Part shown: piece after piece, positions 9,475 to 11,565 of the stretch | Layout of the letters: each line of letters opens with the position of its first letter | Position numbering within the stretch: position 1 is the first letter of the stretch | Source of the DNA: Myxococcales bacterium | GTDB lineage: Bacteria; Myxococcota; Polyangia; Fen-1088 | Length of the DNA: 11,565 nucleotides | NCBI GenBank assembly: GCA_003155465.1 | Contig: PMCR01000224.1 | Location: 1-11,565, forward strand | Direction of reading: 5' to 3' | Translations under genes and position numbers: made by a program | Notes under the pieces: generated by a model | Database searches by the model: none | Told to the model about the DNA's origin: nothing | The model's input: the letters and a program-made list of their open reading frames with translations, nothing else

Positions 9475-11286
9475 CTATTGCGAACAGCGCACCTTCAGTT
9501 CTCTGAAGCGGGTGTCTGACGGCATCAGAGTCTCCAATTCGGCGAAACGCAGGTGCGCGCGGTCGGAGGCTTGTTTGTCGCAGGCCCAGACCGCGTCGAT
9601 GTACGAGCGCCAGCCGAGATAGCCGCGCGCCTGCGGGTCGGACTTGGCCTGGGCCAGCATCCACGGCGCAAGCGGAGTCAGGGTCGAGTTGCCCGCCTCC
9701 GACGGGGCCCAGAATTCACCCGCGGGCGCGAGTTGCTGGCGCAGAGCCTGTGGCAGCGCGATGTCCGGCTCGATGCGCACGGGCCGGTGTGCATCCAGGG
9801 CCCGCAGCACCCCGATGGAAAAGGCGCGTTCGCGATAGGCCTGCAGGCTAGGTGCCAGGTCGGGTTCGGCCAGCGACACCCGTTCGGCATAGCCAGGCCC
9901 GCCCACGAAGGCCAGGTGGGCCCAGGCCACGTCAGGCCGGCGTGCTTCGACCAAGCGCTGGTAGCCGACCAGGAACGCGGTCTCGAAGTGGTTGGTCAGC
10001 AAGGCTGCTCGCGGCGGCAAGTGCGCCAACACCTGACCCGCCGCCGCGTCGCCTGCGGTCGAGTCCCTAAGCCCAGGGTACCTGTCGCGCTGGGGAAAGC
10101 GGCTGAGCGCGACCATGAGCAGCAGAGCGGCGAGAAGCGGGCGCCAGCGCACCAGGCGAAACACGGTCAGACCGAACAGAATCGCGGCACCGGAAAAGAC
10201 CGCGACCAGCGCAAAGGTTGCTCCCAGGTAGCCGCGGATGTCCGGGTTGGCCGGGGTCAAACCGCCAATCAGGGCCGCCGCCATCGAGCCTGCCGCTGCC
10301 ACCAGCAGGGCCAGGCCGGTGAAGCGCGAACGCGCACACCGGAGCAAGAAATAGAGGCCGGCAGGCGCGAGCAAGGCGAAGAGCACGCCCAGTTCCTCCA
10401 TGGGCAGAAACGGCAGATCTCCGGGAGTCGACTGACCGTGAACCACGGCTTGTTTGACTGCGAAGGTGTGCGCCGAGACCACCCACCACAGTCCGCCCCA
10501 TCGGCGCGCGTCGCCCCAGACCACGTTGTTTGCGCCGTGATCAGGCGCGCCGAAGAGCGCGGCCGCACGCAGGGGCAAGTACGCATGGATCGCCATGCCT
10601 GCCAGGAAGGCCAGCAGCGCCAGTCCGGTGAGGCGGCCGCGTTTGTCAGCAAGCAAGGGCAGGGCCGCCACCACGGCTCCCAGGCCGACCAATCCCGCGA
10701 GAAGCGAATGGTTCGCGACCCCCAGGCCGATGAGGACCGCGGCCACCAGGGCGGGCCGGGCATCCCGCCCGCGCGCTGCGCGCAAGGCCAGCCACAGCGC
10801 GGCCAACGAAAGCGCCGTCTGCAGGGCGTAGACCTCGGCGCGGTTGCAGACGATCACCACGCCGGGTGCGAAGGCGAACATCAACGCAGTGGCGGCGGCC
10901 ACCAGCACGCGCGTGATCGGATCGAGTCTCTCTTCCGGGTCGAGCCAATCGGCCGCATCCAGGCTCAACGCGTAGACCACGAGGGCCGCCAGCGCCCCGG
11001 CGGCCGCTTGCGAGATGGCAGCTCGAAAGGCGACGTTGCCCAGCGGAAGCAGATCAAAGAACTTCCCCCACAGAAGAGCCGTGACCTCGCCCGGCGGATG
11101 GGCCACACCCAGGCCAAAGCTCGCGGCAGCCAGCTCGGCCGAATCGAGGAAATAGGGAGCGGGCGCGGCGCAGAGGGCGTAGGCCAGGAAGGCCAGCGCG
11201 GCCACGGCGACCGCGCCCCATGCGCGCAATTCAATAGTCGCGTGGGGAGCCCGCCGGCTCCGCCAGCGCTGCGCGTGGCGCACCAT
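9475..11286 (-). CDS. Polytopic membrane protein of the DUF2723/TMEM260-like type (predicted GT-C glycosyltransferase)
   Basis: About 603 aa from ATG 11286. The frame stays open to GTG 11403, but that extra 39-residue stretch is Pro/Arg/Ser-rich and low in complexity, so it is probably untranslated; neither start has a clear Shine-Dalgarno. Seen: a first membrane helix AVAALAFLAYALCAA, then YFLDSAELAAASFGLGVAHPPG (Asp48, Glu51, His63 in the short numbering), the acidic/HPPG loop typical of DUF2723, then LLPLGNVAFR and roughly ten further hydrophobic segments. The last ~200 residues form a soluble domain (RAALLTNHFETAFLVGYQ, DVAWAHLAF) as in this family. Vertebrate TMEM260 is an O-mannosyltransferase; bacterial members are thought to use lipid-linked sugars, but the donor and acceptor here are unknown. 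The conserved HPPGYP is HPPGEV here. It converges with the remnant at 9460 (14-base gap) and has no co-directional partner in the window. Confidence 0.8.
   Translation of the reverse strand: MVRHAQRWRSRRAPHATIELRAWGAVAVAALAFLAYALCAAPAPYFLDSAELAAASFGLGVAHPPGEVTALLWGKFFDLLPLGNVAFRAAISQAAAGALAALVVYALSLDAADWLDPEERLDPITRVLVAAATALMFAFAPGVVIVCNRAEVYALQTALSLAALWLALRAARGRDARPALVAAVLIGLGVANHSLLAGLVGLGAVVAALPLLADKRGRLTGLALLAFLAGMAIHAYLPLRAAALFGAPDHGANNVVWGDARRWGGLWWVVSAHTFAVKQAVVHGQSTPGDLPFLPMEELGVLFALLAPAGLYFLLRCARSRFTGLALLVAAAGSMAAALIGGLTPANPDIRGYLGATFALVAVFSGAAILFGLTVFRLVRWRPLLAALLLMVALSRFPQRDRYPGLRDSTAGDAAAGQVLAHLPPRAALLTNHFETAFLVGYQRLVEARRPDVAWAHLAFVGGPGYAERVSLAEPDLAPSLQAYRERAFSIGVLRALDAHRPVRIEPDIALPQALRQQLAPAGEFWAPSEAGNSTLTPLAPWMLAQAKSDPQARGYLGWRSYIDAVWACDKQASDRAHLRFAELETLMPSDTRFRELKVRCSQ
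11246..11261. repeat. Short perfect inverted repeat near the 5' end of the membrane-protein gene
   Basis: GGAGCC, a 4-base spacer CGCC, then GGCTCC. It lies just inside the chosen coding start (ATG 11286). If translation really begins later (for instance TTG 11229), this hairpin would fall in the leader. No further function is evident. Confidence 0.4.
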
Positions 11287-11440
11287 CGCGGGAGGGTCTG
11301 GCGAGGCCGAGCGAAGCGAGCGGGGAGGGGTGGCAGGTGGGGGGCCGAAGGGCGGAGCGAACCCTTTCAGGGTTCCCAAGTGAATTTGGCGGTGCGTATC
11401 CACGGTCCCGCATCCTCGACTTTATGTTACCGTCAGGGGC
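11287..11440. other. Divergent intergenic region with short G-rich direct repeats
   Basis: The space between the start of the membrane protein (- strand) and the receiver gene (+ strand). It holds CGGGAGGG (11289-11296) and CGGGGAGGGG (11321-11330) around a doubled GAGCG (11309-11313 and 11318-11322). Such patterns are common in non-coding DNA of high-GC genomes and argue against translation of this stretch. Promoters for both divergent genes should lie here, but I cannot point to convincing -35/-10 boxes. Confidence 0.45.
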
Positions 11441-11565
11441 ATGGCCGTGGGCGAAATCGAATTGACGAAATTCCCCATCCTGGTGGTCGACGACGAGAGC
11501 GACAACCTGGACGCGTTCCGCTTCACCTTTGGCAAGACCTTCACCCTGCACCTGGCCTCGGGCGC
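11441..11565 (+). CDS. Response regulator receiver domain, N-terminal part (cut by window end)
   Basis: About 41 residues starting MAVGEIELTKFPILVVDDESDN and running to the last base. PILVVDDE is the first beta strand and acidic pair of a receiver domain; the phosphoacceptor Asp and the output domain lie beyond the window. AGGGG at 11435-11439 is only one base from ATG 11441 but 7 bases from the in-frame GTG 11447, so GTG 11447 may be the true start. The gene is divergent from the membrane-protein gene. It could be a response regulator or the front of a receiver-led kinase; its output cannot be told. Confidence 0.8.
   Translation, partial: MAVGEIELTKFPILVVDDESDNLDAFRFTFGKTFTLHLASG

Overview
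The window is about 11.5 kb of high-GC DNA from a Gram-negative bacterium. It shows an outer-membrane TonB-type barrel, several lipoproteins with Ig/PKD-like domains, a large hybrid histidine kinase and an HD-GYP response regulator. This mix, and the style of the receptor and its partner lipoprotein, resemble Myxococcota (formerly Deltaproteobacteria). That placement is an inference from gene style; the window contains no rRNA or other phylogenetic marker.

Layout. (1) Positions 1-1496, + strand: the C-terminal end of a TonB-dependent receptor, whose stop codon overlaps by one base the start of a 334-aa secreted or lipid-anchored protein, giving an outer-membrane/surface pair. (2) Positions 1618-5500, + strand: a two-gene signalling operon. 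It encodes a 909-aa membrane hybrid histidine kinase (periplasmic helical sensor, HisKA, HATPase, a degenerate receiver, an intact receiver, HPt) overlapping by 14 bp a REC-HD-GYP regulator predicted to be a c-di-GMP phosphodiesterase. The plan resembles RpfC/RpfG, but the sensor differs and no rpfF is present in the window. (3) Positions 5675-8639, + strand: a 968-aa lipoprotein with an N-terminal small domain, three PKD-like repeats and a calcineurin-like metallophosphoesterase domain, closed by a strong intrinsic terminator. (4) Positions 8640-9460, + strand: a control region with 11-bp-phased TTGC repeats, then a 120-aa lipoprotein paralogous to the N-terminal domain of the phosphoesterase, then a frame-shifted PKD-like remnant. 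Gene 4 looks like a decayed or shortened relative of gene 3. (5) Positions 9475-11286, - strand: a polytopic membrane protein of the DUF2723/TMEM260-like type, converging on the remnant. (6) Positions 11441-11565, + strand: the start of another response-regulator receiver domain, divergent from the membrane protein and cut by the window end.

Working together: the kinase operon should turn an envelope signal into a change in c-di-GMP through a His-Asp-His-Asp relay. The lipoproteins and receptor are envelope or surface proteins without an evident shared pathway. The most notable points are the Asn-substituted pseudo-receiver, the HPt kinase/HD-GYP pairing with a helical-bundle-like sensor, and the phosphoesterase/small-lipoprotein paralogy with its decayed tail.
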